Source: Bradyrhizobium arachidis
GTDB lineage: Bacteria > Pseudomonadota > Alphaproteobacteria > Rhizobiales > Xanthobacteraceae
Assembly (NCBI RefSeq): GCF_024758505.1
Contig: NZ_CP077970.1
Location: 6,014,001 to 6,078,000 of the forward strand
Reading direction: 5' to 3'
DNA: 64,000 bases
Shown here: positions 62,309 to 64,000 of the stretch, piece after piece
How positions within the stretch are numbered: position 1 is the stretch's first letter
Layout of the letters: every line of letters starts with the position of its first letter
Notes under the pieces: model-generated
Databases searched by the model: none
Seen by the model: only the letters and a program-made list of their open reading frames with translations
Told to the model about the DNA's origin: nothing
Position numbers and translations under genes: made by a program

Positions 62309-63527
62309 CGATCGTTTCGACGGCGCGCGCGTACTCGCCGATCTCAACGCGCTACGGGCGATCGGTACCTACAAGACCGGCGTGCACAAGCCGACCTTTT
62401 CCGAGCCGCACAAGCAGTCCCTGGAGTGGCTAGCGCGGAAGCTGCCCGAAGCTGCGCTCAGCGCGACTATCGACGGCATCGGCAATGTCTTCGGCACCAG
62501 CACTAAGGCAGGACCCAAGCTGCTCGCCGGCTCCCATCTCGAAAGCCAGAACTATGCCGGCTGGCTCGATGGCCCGCTCGGCGTCGTCTATGCGCTCGAA
62601 GCGGCGCGCGTAATCAATTCAGATCCGAGTGCGCACGGCGCGGTCGAGGTCGCCTCGTGGTGCGATGAGGAAGGTCATTTCGGCAGCTTCCTGGGCTCAC
62701 GCTCCTATGTCGGTCAGGTGACGGAGGCCGAGATCGACGCCGCGCGCGACCGAACCAATGGTCGCACCATGCGCGATGCCCTCGCCGACATGGGTCTCGC
62801 GGGACGCGCGCGCGTCGCGGTCGAGCCGGGACGGCACGTCGGATACCTGGAGGCACATATCGAGCAGGGCGACACACTCGAAAGCGGCAAGCTCGCGATC
62901 GGCGTCGTGACCTCTATCGTCGGCATCTGGCAATACAGGATCAATTTCATCGGTGAACAGAACCACGCCGGCACCACGCGCATGGCCGTGCGCAAGGATG
63001 CCGGCCTGGCAATGGCCAGATTCTGCGTAGCGATCGACGAGCGCTTCCCCGGAGCGCGCGGTCCGCGCACGGTGTGGACCACCGGCCGCATCACGCTCGA
63101 TCCCGGCGCGCCGAGCATCATTCCCGGCGGCGCCGAGATGTTGTTCCAGATCCGCGACGACAATCCGGCCGTCATCGCGCGGCTGGAGGAGTTGCTGCGA
63201 GCGATGGCGGCCGAGGCCACCGCGAAGGGCCCCTGCACCGTTACCGTGGAAAAAATCCGCACTGGCGCGCCCGCCATGATGAACCCGGGCATTCGGGACG
63301 CAATCGAAGCCGCAAGCAAGGCTCTGGCCGACGGACGTTCCATCCACATGCCCAGCGGCGCCGGCCATGATGCGCAGATGCTCGCGACCGTGATGCCGGC
63401 GGGCATGCTGTTCGTGCCGTCGATCGGCGGCATCAGCCATCACTGGACCGAGAACACTGCTGATGCCGACATCGTTACGGGTGCACAGGTGTTCGTCGAT
63501 GCCTGCCGGCGCATTTTGGCAGGTTAG
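62301..63527 (+). CDS. M20-family hydantoinase/carbamoylase-type amidohydrolase
   Basis: A 408-residue zinc amidohydrolase of the N-carbamoyl-amino-acid hydrolase / allantoate amidohydrolase group. Metal-site motifs are GSHLESQNYAGWLDGPLGVVYALE, SWCDEEGHFGSFLGSRSY, EAHIEQGDTLE, the substrate loop GEQNHAGTTRMAVRKD and the C-terminal IGGISHHWTE. The usual SHLDS is SHLES here, and the usual GG before the ligand Asp is changed. It is translationally linked to an importer beside the hut genes. A role in hydrolysing an N-substituted amino acid, perhaps N-formylglutamate in place of HutG, is an inference. Confidence 0.85.
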   Translation: MPDDRFDGARVLADLNALRAIGTYKTGVHKPTFSEPHKQSLEWLARKLPEAALSATIDGIGNVFGTSTKAGPKLLAGSHLESQNYAGWLDGPLGVVYALEAARVINSDPSAHGAVEVASWCDEEGHFGSFLGSRSYVGQVTEAEIDAARDRTNGRTMRDALADMGLAGRARVAVEPGRHVGYLEAHIEQGDTLESGKLAIGVVTSIVGIWQYRINFIGEQNHAGTTRMAVRKDAGLAMARFCVAIDERFPGARGPRTVWTTGRITLDPGAPSIIPGGAEMLFQIRDDNPAVIARLEELLRAMAAEATAKGPCTVTVEKIRTGAPAMMNPGIRDAIEAASKALADGRSIHMPSGAGHDAQMLATVMPAGMLFVPSIGGISHHWTENTADADIVTGAQVFVDACRRILAG

Positions 63528-63539
63528 GCGCTACGCGCC
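63527..63539. terminator. GC inverted repeat at the M20 hydrolase / LysR convergent ends
   Basis: GGCGC and GCGCC flank TAC. The TAG of the LysR-type gene (63533-63531) lies across the loop, and the arm begins at the last base of the hydrolase stop. It is short (five pairs) and lacks a U-tract. Confidence 0.3.
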
Positions 63540-64000
63540 GCCTTCGCGGCCAAAGCGCTCGACCAGAAAATCGATGAACAGCCGCACCTTCACCGAGAGG
63601 TGCCGCGTCGGCGGGTAGACGGCGTAGAGTGCGAGCGGCGGCGCCGCGTATTTTTCGAGCACCGGCCGCAACTCTTTGCGCTTCAGCGCATCCTCCGCAA
63701 TGAAGGTCGGCAGCAGCGCGAGACCCCTGCCCTTGATCGCGACGTCGCGCAACACCTCTGCATTGTTGACGCAGAGCGACCAGGCGGGCTGGATCCAGTG
63801 CACGCCGTCCTTTCCCGTCAGCTTCCACTGATTGCCGGTGAGCAGAAAACCGTAGGTCAGCGAGACATGCATGCGCAGATCCTGCGGATGGCTAGGGGTG
63901 CCATGACGCCTGAGATAGTCCGGCGAGGCGCAGATCGACCGCTCGACCGGCATGATCTTGCGCGCGATCAGGCTGGAGGATTCGAGCTCGGCAATGCGCA
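63531..64000 (-). CDS. LysR-type transcriptional regulator (C-terminal part)
   Basis: The minus-strand frame runs open to the right window edge, giving about 155 residues of a substrate-binding domain. It starts RIAELESSSLIARKIMPVERSICASPDYLRR (read across the edge as RIAELESSSLIARK and SICASPDYLRRHG). It continues with DVAIKGRGLALLPTFIAEDAL, LRPVLEKYAAPPLALYAVYPPTRHLSVKVRLFIDFL, a pattern shared by LysR regulators of the AaeR/DsdC-like group. The N-terminal helix-turn-helix lies outside the window. It is convergent with the M20 hydrolase, and its target is unknown. Confidence 0.85.
   Translation of the reverse strand, partial: RIAELESSSLIARKIMPVERSICASPDYLRRHGTPSHPQDLRMHVSLTYGFLLTGNQWKLTGKDGVHWIQPAWSLCVNNAEVLRDVAIKGRGLALLPTFIAEDALKRKELRPVLEKYAAPPLALYAVYPPTRHLSVKVRLFIDFLVERFGREGGA

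Overview
The window is GC-rich alphaproteobacterial DNA, most likely Bradyrhizobium or a close Nitrobacteraceae relative. This rests on codon usage, the aerobic (cobG/cobN-type) cobalamin pathway, the hutF-type histidine pathway with a GntR repressor, and a palindromic intergenic repeat of the kind common in Bradyrhizobium. I assigned the genus by recognition only; no database was searched.

Layout. (1) 1-122: start of a leftward flavin/ferredoxin oxidoreductase cut by the window edge, with a sigma70-like promoter, then a repeat element. (2) 438-19816, minus strand: a two-partner-secretion operon with a small secreted protein, a giant 5619-residue TpsA exoprotein and its TpsB outer-membrane transporter. 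(3) 20081-24681: a Tat-exported periplasmic binding protein translationally coupled to a hybrid histidine kinase, facing an OmpR-type response regulator, with a TorT/TorS/TorR-like layout. (4) 24767-28885, minus: a cobalamin riboswitch followed by a TonB-dependent receptor and a PepSY membrane protein. (5) 29012-51629: an almost complete aerobic adenosylcobalamin pathway. A second cobalamin riboswitch heads the minus-strand series DUF1636-cobW-cobN-cobG-cobH-cobI-cobJ, [cobK on the plus strand], cobL-cobE-cobM-cobB-cobA, then cbiM-cobF-cobT. cobO-cobQ and cobU-cobS-bluB run on the plus strand and cbiB-cobD on the minus strand. (6) 51626-59602: a Cys/Met-metabolism PLP enzyme and the hut genes, hutI-hutH-hutU leftward and hutF-hutC rightward from one 18-bp palindromic operator. 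(7) 59725-63527: a NitT/TauT-type ABC importer with an M20-family amidohydrolase, possibly standing in for the missing hutG. (8) 63531-64000: C-terminal part of a LysR-type regulator.

How the genes work together. The cob genes cover uroporphyrinogen III to adenosylcobalamin, including lower-ligand synthesis (BluB) and attachment (CobT, CobS, a phosphatase). The CobS/CobT chelatase subunits and a cob(II)yrinate reductase are not in the window. The two riboswitches link corrin synthesis and uptake to the B12 level. Most cob and hut genes overlap by 4 nt (ATGA or GTGA), implying tight translational coupling.

Points of most interest: the B12-controlled TonB receptor/PepSY pair; the DUF1636 ferredoxin-like gene leading the cobalt-insertion genes; cobK lying antisense inside the main cob operon with its start one base from that of cobL; the binding-protein/hybrid-kinase pair; the paired cysteines and near-identical tandem repeats of TpsA; and stop codons placed inside short GC hairpins at several operon ends.
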